64,000 bases of DNA from Flavihumibacter stibioxidans (GTDB lineage Bacteria > Bacteroidota > Bacteroidia > Chitinophagales > Chitinophagaceae), in assembly GCF_014332695.1 (NCBI RefSeq), contig NZ_MBUA01000027.1, forward strand, positions 62,001 through 126,000. The letters are read 5' to 3'. The position numbers and the translations under genes are program-made. Position 1 is the first letter of the stretch. Every line of letters begins with the position of its first letter. The notes under the pieces were generated by a model that worked only from the letters and a program-made list of their open reading frames with translations, was not told the origin of the DNA and did not search any database. Of the stretch, positions 1 through 8,251 are shown one piece after another.

Positions 1-2641
1 ATTCCGCACGGGGGGTACCAGTCTGTCGGGCCAATCCATCACAGACGGAATTTTAGTTGACCTGAGCCAGCATTGGAACAGGATAAAAGTATCTGATGAC
101 GGGAGGCTTGTTACTGTGGCACCCGGCATTACCGGCGCAATGGTTAACGCACATCTCCGCAGGCACCAGGTTAAAATAGGACCTGACCCCTCCAGTATTG
201 GCGCGGCCATGATGGGCGGGATACTGTCAAATAATGCCAGTGGAATGTGTTGTGGTGTTACCCGCAACTCTTATCACACCACGCGGTCGATCCGTTTCAT
301 TCTGCCCGACGGGAAAACCTTCTCTACAGCTAACCCTGATGATTATACGCGTTTTGAAACAGAATGCAGCGAAATCTTCAACACGCTCAGGGATATTCAT
401 GCGCAGGTGGCAGCAGATACTGCCCTGGCTGAAAGGATCCGGTACAAATACACTACCAAAAATACGGTCGGGTATTCCCTCAATTCATTTATCGATTACC
501 AGCATCCGCTTGATATCCTGGCGCACCTGCTGATCGGTGCGGAAGGTACATTGGCTTTTATTGCCGAAGCCACCCTTGAAACCATTCCGGATCATCCCTT
601 CAAGTCAACAGCGTTGTTGTTCTTCAATGATATCTATGGCGCCTGCCAGGTGATCAGGCCATTGATCGGAGCCGGCGCTGAAATGGTGGAGCTGATGGAC
701 CGGGCATCCCTGTATGCAGTACAGGACCTGAAGGGAATAGATCCGGTAGTGAAGCAACTTCCTGAGACCGCGGCAGCCCTGCTGGTCGAGTTCCAGGAGG
801 CTACAGAAGCTGAACTGACCGACAGGGTGAATAGTTTTATGGCGGGTGCTGCTGCCTGGAATTTTTACAATGCACCGGAATTCAAAACCGATGCTACGGA
901 GCGTGAACTGCTTTGGAAAATGCGGAAGGGACTATTTCCCGCAGTGGGCGCGGTAAGGGCCAGTGGCACTACAGTGGTGCTGGAAGATATCGCCTTTCCC
1001 CTGCCCGTTTTGGGGAATGCCATTTTTGACCTGCAATCCCTCTTTAAAAAATACGAATACAATAATGCCATAATTTTCGGACATGCCAAAGATGGTAACC
1101 TGCACTTTGTGGTGACCCAGTCATTCAATGAAGCGCATGAGGTTGACCGTTATGACCGCTTCCTGAGGGATGTGGTGGACCTGGTGGTGAATAAATACGA
1201 TGGCACGCTGAAAGCGGAACATGGCACCGGTAGGAATATGGCGCCCTTTGTGGAGACGGAATGGAAGGGGGATGCTTATTTGATCATGAAAAAGATCAAA
1301 TCCGTGGTGGATCCAAAGAACCTGCTGAACCCGGGTGTGATCATCAACGACGATAAACAGGTGCATGTTAAAAACCTGAAACAGTTACCCCAGGTTGAAT
1401 CTGAGGTGGACAGGTGCATCGAATGCGGATTCTGCGAACCCGTTTGTCCGAGCAGGAACCTTACCCTCACGCCCCGTCGTCGCATCATGGTGAGGCGTGA
1501 ACTCAAAAAACTTCAGGCTGCCGGAAGAATGGCAGAGCACGATGAACTGTTACAGCAATACCAGTACGACGGACTGGAAACCTGTGCTGTGGACGGACTC
1601 TGCGGTGGTGCCTGCCCGGTAGATATCAATACAGGTGACCTTGTTAAAAGGTTAAGGCGGGAGAATCATTCTGAGAATGCCAATAAGATAGCGCTGAAGG
1701 TTGCCAAACATTTTGCCCTGGTGGAAAGAATGGCCAGGATGGGATTGAAGAGCGGAACCATCCTCAATAAGCTGGCAGGGCGAAAATCCATGGAGAAGCT
1801 TACCGGGGGTATGCGAAAAATAATCCCGGCAATGCCGCTCTGGAATGAGCAGATGCCGGCCTCTCCATCTTTGTCTGCTTTGCGGAAAACACCGCTCAAG
1901 CCTGCGGGGCCTGCTGCCGGGCAGATCGTTTATTTCCCGGCCTGTATTTCCAGGATGATGGGATCGGGTATCAACGGCAAGCCGGATATTATGACGACTT
2001 TTTTGCAGGTGGCGGAGAAGGCAGGTATAGGTGTAAACATCCTGAACAATATTATCGGCGCCTGTTGCGGACAGATATATTCTTCCAAGGGATACCAGCC
2101 GGCCTACCGGTTTACTGCAAACGCTATTGTGGAAAATCTCTGGGCATCCAGTGAGCAGGGACGGTATGTGATTGTGATAGATGTGAGTTCCTGTGCATAC
2201 ACGCTCCATCACCTGCGCCCTGTGCTAACCCCAGCCAACCAGCAGAAGTATGACCAGCTTACAGTTCTGGACTCTGTGGATTTCCTGCACGATTATGTTT
2301 TACCGGTAGTGAATGCCGCCCGTAAAAAGGGGAAGGTGGTGCTTCACCCGGTCTGTTCCATTCAGAAAATGGGCATCCAGCACAAACTGACTGCCATCGC
2401 GTCGCATTTTGCCAATGAAGTTATTGTGCCTAAGAATGCCGGATGCTGTGGTATGGCAGGAGACAGGGGCTTCCTCTTTCCTGAACTGACGGCATCTGCC
2501 ACGGCTCCTGAAGCTGCTGAAGTGGTTGCTGCAGAATATGATGGGTATTATTCATCAACCAAAACCTGTGAAATGGCATTGTCGCAGGCAGTTAAGAAGG
2601 ATTATGAGTCAATCCTTTACCTGGTTAATGAGTGCCTTTAA
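1..2641 (+). CDS. FAD-linked oxidase fused to Fe-S domain (D-lactate/glycolate dehydrogenase type), 5' partial
   Basis: Probably oxidises a 2-hydroxy acid such as D-lactate with FAD and passes electrons through Fe-S clusters to the respiratory chain. The reading frame is open from base 2, and its first residues (GGTSLSGQ) are the FAD pyrophosphate-binding loop, so the true start lies upstream; about 879 residues are present and roughly the first 100 are missing. An FAD-oxidase C-terminal domain follows (GHAKDGNLH at about 1080-1105; KAEHGTGRNMAPF near 1215-1250). Next come a ferredoxin motif CIECGFCEPVCP (about 1415-1450) and a second cysteine group CAVDGLCGGACP (about 1582-1617). The end carries a CCG-type Fe-S module with ACCGQ and GCCGM. 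This order matches GlcD-GlcF fusions of the YdiJ/Dld type. The exact substrate is inferred. It converges on the next gene with only seven bases between them. Confidence 0.9.
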   Translation, partial: FRTGGTSLSGQSITDGILVDLSQHWNRIKVSDDGRLVTVAPGITGAMVNAHLRRHQVKIGPDPSSIGAAMMGGILSNNASGMCCGVTRNSYHTTRSIRFILPDGKTFSTANPDDYTRFETECSEIFNTLRDIHAQVAADTALAERIRYKYTTKNTVGYSLNSFIDYQHPLDILAHLLIGAEGTLAFIAEATLETIPDHPFKSTALLFFNDIYGACQVIRPLIGAGAEMVELMDRASLYAVQDLKGIDPVVKQLPETAAALLVEFQEATEAELTDRVNSFMAGAAAWNFYNAPEFKTDATERELLWKMRKGLFPAVGAVRASGTTVVLEDIAFPLPVLGNAIFDLQSLFKKYEYNNAIIFGHAKDGNLHFVVTQSFNEAHEVDRYDRFLRDVVDLVVNKYDGTLKAEHGTGRNMAPFVETEWKGDAYLIMKKIKSVVDPKNLLNPGVIINDDKQVHVKNLKQLPQVESEVDRCIECGFCEPVCPSRNLTLTPRRRIMVRRELKKLQAAGRMAEHDELLQQYQYDGLETCAVDGLCGGACPVDINTGDLVKRLRRENHSENANKIALKVAKHFALVERMARMGLKSGTILNKLAGRKSMEKLTGGMRKIIPAMPLWNEQMPASPSLSALRKTPLKPAGPAAGQIVYFPACISRMMGSGINGKPDIMTTFLQVAEKAGIGVNILNNIIGACCGQIYSSKGYQPAYRFTANAIVENLWASSEQGRYVIVIDVSSCAYTLHHLRPVLTPANQQKYDQLTVLDSVDFLHDYVLPVVNAARKKGKVVLHPVCSIQKMGIQHKLTAIASHFANEVIVPKNAGCCGMAGDRGFLFPELTASATAPEAAEVVAAEYDGYYSSTKTCEMALSQAVKKDYESILYLVNECL

Positions 2642-2648
2642 TATGCAT

Positions 2649-3764
2649 CTATTTCATTCCCGGTTGGGAGAACAGGGCGTAAACGGCAAAGGACCCCAGC
2701 CAGTGTTCGCCGGCATAATCACCTGAAACGATATTTGGTAAAGCACTGGTAAGATGTTTTCTCGCCAGTGCCGCCACAGCTTTTGCTTTATCGGCGGGAA
2801 GTTGCTGTGCAATATGATAGAGGCACCAGGTTCTGCTGAAATTAAGTCCGTTCAGGTGTACCAGCTTTCCGTCTGTAACATCCTTCACTTCTGCGATGGT
2901 GAAAATGCTTTCCGGATGGGTGAACAGGCCGGGCATGAATTGCTTTAACCAGGCCTGGTATTCGGCCTTCGGTAAAACCCTGCTCATGAGGGAAGCTTCT
3001 TCCAGGCAGGGGCTTAGGAAATCGTATCCTCCTGGTTCCCAGCCGGCAGGGCAATTTTTATCTTTTTTGTAAAAGCGGATGGCGGCTGTACGAATGGCGT
3101 TCTGCAGGGCTGTATCACCTGCTGTAAGCGCATAGTCATAACTGAGAGAGAGACCAAATGCGAGGTTGGAATGTTCGCCCACCCGGATCGGGTACACCAG
3201 TTTGGGCAGGAAACCTGTCCAGGCTGCCGCCAGGTAATGCGACAGGGGAGCGAGGTTGGCTGCCAGTTTCCTGCCCAGCGGGTCGTTCCAGGTCATAAGT
3301 TCGTTCTGTAATTGTAACAGCCATCCCCAACCGTAGATACGTTCAAATGATTTGTTGTCGCCGGTGAAAAGTGTTAACTCCTGCTGTATGTTTTCAGCGC
3401 TTAGGTGCTGGTTCAGGCTGGCCCTGATCAGTCCCGCCTCCGGCAGTCCCGGAAATTGTTTCAGTAATTTTACCAGCATCCAGTGGCCATGTACGCTGGA
3501 ATGCCAGTCGAAACATCCATAAAAGGCGGGATGATAATTTTTCGGTTTTGTAACCAGGTTGCTGTCTTCGATGGTAATACCTGATTTGTAAGGGAATTCC
3601 TTGTCAATACATTTCATGGGAAGCCTCGACAAATAGGAGGCTCCTTCTGTGGTAAGGATAAACTGGTGATTGCTCTCTTTGTAATATTCCTGTGCGTTCA
3701 GCGCGTTTGTTGTAAACAACAGGCACAGGAAGGTGAAAAAATGCCCCCGCTTTAAAGATGTCAT
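2649..3764 (-). CDS. DUF2891 family exported protein
   Basis: A 371-residue protein with a clear N-terminal signal peptide (basic start, hydrophobic stretch FFTFLCLLFTTNALNA, then AQE), so it should be periplasmic or secreted. The mature part begins with segments typical of DUF2891: HPAFYGCFDWHSSVHGHWMLV near residue 80, and later an ERIYGWGWLLQLQNEL block and an EPGGYDFLSPCLEEA block. Conserved Trp, His and acidic residues in these blocks suggest an alpha/alpha-barrel fold of the kind seen in glycan-acting enzymes. No activity is established as far as I know, so no function is claimed. It runs opposite to the dehydrogenase and lies downstream of the lytic transglycosylase on the same strand, 35 bases apart, so the two may share a transcript. 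Confidence 0.85.
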   Translation of the reverse strand: MTSLKRGHFFTFLCLLFTTNALNAQEYYKESNHQFILTTEGASYLSRLPMKCIDKEFPYKSGITIEDSNLVTKPKNYHPAFYGCFDWHSSVHGHWMLVKLLKQFPGLPEAGLIRASLNQHLSAENIQQELTLFTGDNKSFERIYGWGWLLQLQNELMTWNDPLGRKLAANLAPLSHYLAAAWTGFLPKLVYPIRVGEHSNLAFGLSLSYDYALTAGDTALQNAIRTAAIRFYKKDKNCPAGWEPGGYDFLSPCLEEASLMSRVLPKAEYQAWLKQFMPGLFTHPESIFTIAEVKDVTDGKLVHLNGLNFSRTWCLYHIAQQLPADKAKAVAALARKHLTSALPNIVSGDYAGEHWLGSFAVYALFSQPGMK

Positions 3765-3799
3765 GTTAACCCGGTTTAGGTGATGGTACCGGATAAGGT

Positions 3800-4516
3800 T
3801 CAGCGGGAGGCCAGCAATTCCTCAGCAGTTTGTGTAGTAACGCCGGCCTTCCCCTCGAAATGGTAATGTACTGCAATATACTTCTTTACATGACCCCTGC
3901 TCTCGGCCGGTAGAAAATCCTGTAATTTCCAGAAATCGCGGCTGCCGGATTTTTTGATGGCGGCGTAAACAGGGCCGGGACCGCAGTTATAGGCTGCCAG
4001 GGCCAGCAGCCAGTCATTGAACTCATGGTGAAGATCGCGCAGGTAGAGGGCGGCAGCTTTGGTACTCAGTGCTGTGCTGGTGCGTTCATCTGATTCCTCT
4101 GTCACCTCCAACCCCAGTATCCTGGCTGTTTCCGGCATAAGCTGCCAGGTGCCGCGGGCCCCCACTTTTGAAAGGGCGGTTGGTTTCATTTCTGATTCCA
4201 CTATTGCCAGGTATTTCAGCTGTTGCGGCAGTTTATATTTTTTGAAAACCCGGTTCATCATCCTGAAGGTTGACTGGTGTTTTTTTCGGATCATCATCAG
4301 GCTTTCCTCATTCACCCTGATGTACCGGTCCATATAGGCAATTGCTTTTCTGTTTACAATGCCATATTTTTCCTGTGCAAGGAATTCGGAACTGGCTATG
4401 ACTTCAGTGGGGGTGGAAAACCTGATCCTTGGATTGGCCTGGTATCCCGCGGAGGCAGATATGAACAGGAAAATGTTGCATATCAACAAGAGCTTGAGCA
4501 AATTTGAATTCAACAT
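3800..4516 (-). CDS. Lytic transglycosylase (SLT domain, MltD-like)
   Basis: Cleaves the glycan strands of peptidoglycan non-hydrolytically, forming 1,6-anhydromuramoyl ends, in the periplasm. The 238-residue protein starts with a hydrophobic export signal (LLKLLLICNIFLFISASAG). The SLT domain fills the C-terminal half. It shows the catalytic glutamate in YLAIVESEMKP, then GARGTWQLMPETARILGL, and the family motif ALAAYNCGPGPV near the end. The upstream segment with YMDRYI and KYKLPQQLKYLA is typical of MltD-like enzymes. There are no LysM repeats, so this is a short version. It fits with the PBP1C, MurQ and kinase genes elsewhere in the window as part of cell-wall turnover. Start taken at the first Met preceding the signal peptide. 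Confidence 0.9.
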   Translation of the reverse strand: MLNSNLLKLLLICNIFLFISASAGYQANPRIRFSTPTEVIASSEFLAQEKYGIVNRKAIAYMDRYIRVNEESLMMIRKKHQSTFRMMNRVFKKYKLPQQLKYLAIVESEMKPTALSKVGARGTWQLMPETARILGLEVTEESDERTSTALSTKAAALYLRDLHHEFNDWLLALAAYNCGPGPVYAAIKKSGSRDFWKLQDFLPAESRGHVKKYIAVHYHFEGKAGVTTQTAEELLASR

Positions 4517-4885
4517 TGTCGTTATTTTTTGGATAATACAATGCCGACCCAGGTGCTTGGATATTAAAAAGACAGGCTTGACATAGGGAGATTGGTACGA
4601 AAGAGTTAAGTGGTTACCGGGGGGTACGGGTTGATAGGTTTCTCAAAACTCCGGAACACTTACTGTTGTATAGTTTGGCGAACAATACAAAGGTATAAAC
4701 CTGGGGAGTGTTTTGCAAGGTTGTTTTACTGTGGGATATACGGTGGATAAGTATTGGTTCATTTTATTATTTAAAGCTGCTTTTAGCGAAGTCATTGATT
4801 TAGTGTATCTACACAGCAGGAGTATGTTGTTTTTACGATCATTTATATTAGTATTATTACAGTCTGAACCGATAAATCCAGGGTC
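4517..4885. other. Intergenic region between divergent genes
   Basis: This 369-base stretch separates the divergent lytic transglycosylase and EamA genes. I see no convincing gene: a 104-codon minus-strand frame that crosses it runs into the EamA gene and has the composition of a chance frame. It is AT-rich in its right half, as expected for promoters, and contains the 25-base dyad described separately. Confidence 0.6.
4666..4690. promoter_or_regulatory. Imperfect 25-bp dyad, possible operator
   Basis: The two halves TTGTATaGTT and AACaATACAA face each other around a five-base centre (TGGCG). Ten of the twelve base pairs are Watson-Crick and one more is G-T. The size and symmetry are those of a binding site for a dimeric repressor or activator. 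It sits 150 bases upstream of the transglycosylase start and 196 bases upstream of the EamA start, so either could be the target. No regulator gene lies next to it. Confidence 0.4.
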
Positions 4886-5785
4886 TTGAAACTGAAAATA
4901 TTTTTTTCCTTTGCGGCTATTTACCTGATTTGGGGTTCCACTTACCTGGCCGCCCATTTTGGTTTGGGCAGCATTCCTCCCTACCTGATGAGTGCTTTGA
5001 GGTTTTCTGTTGCCGGCCTGGTTTTGCTGGCCTGGTGTTTTGGCAGAAAATATCCCTGGCCGGATAAAAAGACCATTTCCGTGAATTTTCTGGGAGGGGT
5101 GCTGATGCTGGTGGGTGGCAGCGGATCCGTATTATGGGCGCAACAGTATGTGCCATCAGGTTTGGCTGCCATACTGGTGTCGGCCCTTCCGGTATGGTTC
5201 GTGTTGCTGGATAAAAAAGAATGGGCGGTTTATTTCAAAAGCAGGTTGGTTATTACGGGAGTATTATTGGGCTTCGCTGGTATCATTATATTGTTTGGTT
5301 CCAATCTGGATGATAGCGGCCAGGGATCAGCAGGTTTTAAAAAACTGCTTGCCATCGGTGTGATCATTGCTGGAACCATATCCTGGACGATAGGTTCCCT
5401 CTATGTGAAATACCAGTCGGCACCGCATAATGTTACCGCAGGTGCCGGCATACAGTTGCTGGCCGGAGGTATTGCCAGTCTGTTATTAAGCCCGTTGCTT
5501 GATAACCTGTCAGGGTTTTCTTTCTCACAGGTATCCCTATCCGCATGGATGGCATTGACCTACCTGACGGTTTTTGGTTCAGTGATCACTTATATGGCCT
5601 ATATGTATCTGTTATCAGAAAGACCTGCTGCGCAGGTTGGTACCCATGCCTATGTGAACCCGGTAATTGCGGTTATACTGGGTGTTTTATTTGCGAATGA
5701 AAAACTTGTTCCGGCACAGATATCAGCCCTGGTAATAATCCTGGTCAGTGTATTACTGGTGAATCTTGCCAGTTACAGAAAATAG
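4886..5785 (+). CDS. EamA/DMT-family transporter
   Basis: An inner-membrane protein of 299 residues with about ten hydrophobic helices arranged as two EamA repeats, as in exporters of amino acids, nucleosides or other small metabolites. The first repeat begins at once with FAAIYLIWGSTYLAAHFGL, a standard opening of this family. The second repeat ends with AYVNPVIAVILGVLFANEKL, another hallmark, followed by a last helix. The start is a TTG at 4886, chosen because the family's first helix begins right after it and no ATG lies closer. The substrate cannot be read from sequence. It stands alone, with its own upstream region, and is followed 51 bases later by the HipA-like kinase pair, which has its own -7 box. 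Confidence 0.88.
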   Translation: MKLKIFFSFAAIYLIWGSTYLAAHFGLGSIPPYLMSALRFSVAGLVLLAWCFGRKYPWPDKKTISVNFLGGVLMLVGGSGSVLWAQQYVPSGLAAILVSALPVWFVLLDKKEWAVYFKSRLVITGVLLGFAGIIILFGSNLDDSGQGSAGFKKLLAIGVIIAGTISWTIGSLYVKYQSAPHNVTAGAGIQLLAGGIASLLLSPLLDNLSGFSFSQVSLSAWMALTYLTVFGSVITYMAYMYLLSERPAAQVGTHAYVNPVIAVILGVLFANEKLVPAQISALVIILVSVLLVNLASYRK

Positions 5786-5817
5786 GACCAGCAGGGTGCA
5801 GGTGCCGCTTCCTGCCG

Positions 5818-5825
5818 TACATTTG
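5818..5825 (+). promoter_or_regulatory. Bacteroidota -7 promoter box
   Basis: TACATTTG matches the Bacteroidota -7 consensus TAnnTTTG exactly and lies 11 bases before the ATG of the HipA-like kinase gene. No clear TTTG is visible about 20 bases further upstream, so the -33 half is weak. It implies a very short untranslated leader. Confidence 0.42.
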
Positions 5826-5836
5826 ATCAAGAAATT

Positions 5837-6631
5837 ATGGAACAGTATTCACCACAAATCAGGACCGTCAATGTGTTGCGTTATGTCACGCCATTGCGCG
5901 AAGGCGGCTCCCTGCCAGCGATTGCAGAAGCGGATGACGGCTTCCTGTATGTATTGAAATTCCGCGGTGCAGGCCAGGGGGTGAAAGCGCTGATTGCCGA
6001 ATTGATAGGAGGTGAAATAGCGCGTGTACTTGGTTTCAAGATTCCTGAAATCGTTTTTGCCAATATGGATGAGGCTTTTGGGCGGACTGAACCTGATGAG
6101 GAGATCCAGGATCTGCTGAAAGCGAGCGTGGGATTGAACCTGGGCCTGCATTACCTTTCGGGTTCAATTACGTTTGATCCGGCCGTGAGTTCCGTTGATG
6201 CCGCGTTGGCTTCACGAATTGTGTGGATGGATTGCTTGCTGATGAATGTGGACCGCACCTGCCGGAACACCAATATGCTGATGTGGTTCAGGGAACTCTG
6301 GCTGATTGATCACGGAGCTGCCTTATATTTTCATCATTCCATTCAAAACTGGAAAGAACAGGCAGTCAAACCCTTTGTACGGGTAAAAGATCATGTGCTG
6401 CTTCCTTTTGCCGCTGAACTGGAAAGGGCGGATGTTACATGCAGATCGATCCTCACCCCTGAAGTCATCCGTACGATCGTTTCATTGGTGCCGGAAGAAT
6501 GGCTGACGGGCGAGGAAGGATTGTCCGCAGCAGATATGCGGCGGATTTACGAACAGTTTTTAATAACCAGGATCAACTCTTCCGAAATTTTTCTAAAAGA
6601 AGCACAGCATGCAAGGTCAGTATCTATATGA
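5837..6631 (+). CDS. HipA-like kinase domain protein (HipA_2 type)
   Basis: A 264-residue soluble protein resembling the small HipA_2 branch of HipA-like kinases, which lack the N-terminal subdomain of the HipA toxin. Visible kinase-like elements are YVLKFRGAGQG (probable ATP-binding Lys) near residue 40, an acidic helix segment LIAELIGGEIARVLGFKIPEI, the catalytic-loop-like WMDCLLMNVDRTCRNTNML, and the metal-binding-like LIDHGAALYF. The Asp/Asn and DHG pattern suggests that phosphotransfer residues are retained. Its 3' end overlaps the following DUF3037 gene by 23 bases, which implies translational coupling. The substrate is unknown. A toxin role is possible by family analogy only: the partner is not an HipB-like DNA-binding antitoxin. 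Confidence 0.75.
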   Translation: MEQYSPQIRTVNVLRYVTPLREGGSLPAIAEADDGFLYVLKFRGAGQGVKALIAELIGGEIARVLGFKIPEIVFANMDEAFGRTEPDEEIQDLLKASVGLNLGLHYLSGSITFDPAVSSVDAALASRIVWMDCLLMNVDRTCRNTNMLMWFRELWLIDHGAALYFHHSIQNWKEQAVKPFVRVKDHVLLPFAAELERADVTCRSILTPEVIRTIVSLVPEEWLTGEEGLSAADMRRIYEQFLITRINSSEIFLKEAQHARSVSI

Positions 6632-6992
6632 ATATGCCATCATCCGCGTTGTGCCAAGGGTGGAGCGGGAAGAGTTTCTCAATGTAGGAGTGATCCTGTA
6701 TTCCAAACAACTCAAATACCTCGATTGTCTTTACCGGCTGGACCGCGGGCGTTTGCTGACCGTATTTGGCAATATGGATATCGGGGAAGTTGAACAATAC
6801 CTCAGCGCCTTTGAACGGATTTGCAAGGGGCTGGATGGATCGGGCCCCATCGGTAAACTGGACCTGCCTTCCCGGTTTCGCTGGCTGACAGCCACCCGCA
6901 GCACCATCATACAAACCTCCAAAGTTCACCCCGCATTTTGCACCGAACCGCGCCAGGCACTGGAAAGGATTTTTGAACAGATGGTGGGGTAG
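6609..6992 (+). CDS. DUF3037 family protein, partner of HipA-like kinase
   Basis: A 127-residue cytosolic protein with no signal peptide or membrane segment. The beginning QYLYEYAIIRVVPRVEREEFLNVGVIL is the standard DUF3037 pattern, and FLNVGVILY with the following Leu/Tyr-rich strand is especially typical. The start lies inside the HipA-like gene (23-base overlap), so the two are probably made in a fixed ratio. Genes of these two families are often found side by side in my recollection of the literature-independent genome layout, but no function has been assigned to the pair that I can name. It ends seven bases before the stop of proA, which converges on it. Confidence 0.8.
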   Translation: MQGQYLYEYAIIRVVPRVEREEFLNVGVILYSKQLKYLDCLYRLDRGRLLTVFGNMDIGEVEQYLSAFERICKGLDGSGPIGKLDLPSRFRWLTATRSTIIQTSKVHPAFCTEPRQALERIFEQMVG

Positions 6993-6999
6993 GGTTAGT

Positions 7000-8241
7000 T
7001 CATCGCACCTGGCCATTGCCCCTAAGAATCCATTTTTCCGTTACCAGTTTTTCCAGTGCAAAAGGCCCGCGGGCATGAAGCTTTTGGGTGGATATGCCGA
7101 TCTCGGCACCCAGGCCGAATTCTTCGCCATCTGTAAACCGCGTGGAGGCATTTGAGTAAACTGCAGCTGCATCAACAGTCCGGATAAAACGTTCACACGC
7201 TTTTTTATCCTCAGATACGATGGCTTCAGAATGTTTGGTGGAATAAGTGTCAATATGGGCTAATGCTTCCTCCATGCCCGAAACCAGTTTCACTGCGCAT
7301 TTCAGGCTCAGGAATTCACGGCCGAAATCTTCCGGACCGGCTTTCTGAAGTAATGGATACCCTTTCAGGAGTTTATATGAACCTGCGTCTGCAAAGATCT
7401 CCACCTGGTGCTTTTCAAATTCGGGTACTAACATGGCGAGGAATGTCTGAGCGATTTTTTTATCAACCAACAGGGCATCCATGGAATTACAAACCGATGG
7501 TCGCGAAACTTTTGCATTCACCACTATATCCACAGCCTTCTGCAGGTTGGCCTTGCTTTCCACGTACACATGACAAACACCGGCGCCCGTTTCTATCACC
7601 GGCACCAGGCTGTTTTTACGCACATAACGGATAAGGCTATCCGAACCACGGGGGATCAGCACGTCTATGTACCTGGTGGCGCCGAACAGTACATTTACCA
7701 CTTCACGGGCTGAAGGGAGCAGGGTAACAGCCTCTGGACTGACACCATGTTTTTTCAGCACCGTTTTAATGAGTGCTACTGCAGCCTGGTTGGTATGTGC
7801 TGCTTCGCTGCTGCCTTTCAGCACACAGGCATTCCGGCTGCGAAGGCATAGTGCGGCAATATCGAATGTTACATTTGGCCTGGATTCATAAATGGCGCCG
7901 ACCACCCCAAGCGGCACTGAAATCTTTTCCAGCTTTAAACCATTGGGAAGTGTCCTGCTTTCCAGCTGTTTGCCGGTTGGGTCGGGGAGCGACGCCACTT
8001 TTTTGATACTGGCTGCTATACTTTTAATGCGTTGTTCATTCAGCATCAACCGGTCATTCCTGGGATTGTCGGGCGACTGTTTCGCCATGTCTTTTGCATT
8101 GGCCCGCAGGATTATTTTTGTGCCGGCTAACAATTCTCCGGAAAGGTCCCGAAGTATTTGCTGCACCTGTTTATTGGTAAGGTCCTGCAGGCTGCCGGCA
8201 GCCTTGTGGGTTTTTATGAGAAGCGGTAAAACTGATTTCAT
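7000..8241 (-). CDS. proA: Gamma-glutamyl phosphate reductase (glutamate-5-semialdehyde dehydrogenase)
   Basis: Second step of proline synthesis: NADPH-dependent reduction of glutamyl-5-phosphate to glutamate-5-semialdehyde in the cytosol. The 413-residue protein has the usual length of ProA. It shows LEKISVPLGVVGAIYESRPNVT, the block VLIPRGSDSLIRYV, the catalytic cysteine in RPSVCNSMDALLV, and the C-terminal ARGPFALEKLVTEKWILRG. The frame can be extended to an ATG at 8277, but that overlaps proB. The ATG at 8241 gives a standard N-terminus (MKSVLPLL) and leaves a ten-base gap after the proB stop, so I prefer it. It is last in the minus-strand directon. Confidence 0.95.
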   Translation of the reverse strand: MKSVLPLLIKTHKAAGSLQDLTNKQVQQILRDLSGELLAGTKIILRANAKDMAKQSPDNPRNDRLMLNEQRIKSIAASIKKVASLPDPTGKQLESRTLPNGLKLEKISVPLGVVGAIYESRPNVTFDIAALCLRSRNACVLKGSSEAAHTNQAAVALIKTVLKKHGVSPEAVTLLPSAREVVNVLFGATRYIDVLIPRGSDSLIRYVRKNSLVPVIETGAGVCHVYVESKANLQKAVDIVVNAKVSRPSVCNSMDALLVDKKIAQTFLAMLVPEFEKHQVEIFADAGSYKLLKGYPLLQKAGPEDFGREFLSLKCAVKLVSGMEEALAHIDTYSTKHSEAIVSEDKKACERFIRTVDAAAVYSNASTRFTDGEEFGLGAEIGISTQKLHARGPFALEKLVTEKWILRGNGQVR

Positions 8242-8251
8242 GTTTGCTTGC

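Noticed and set aside
1652-2212. 186-codon minus-strand frame inside the dehydrogenase gene
   Set aside because: Antisense shadow of a well-supported coding region; no domain or signal seen.
4643-4957. 104-codon minus-strand frame in the gap before the EamA gene
   Set aside because: It runs antisense into the EamA coding region, has no recognisable domain, and has the composition of non-coding DNA.
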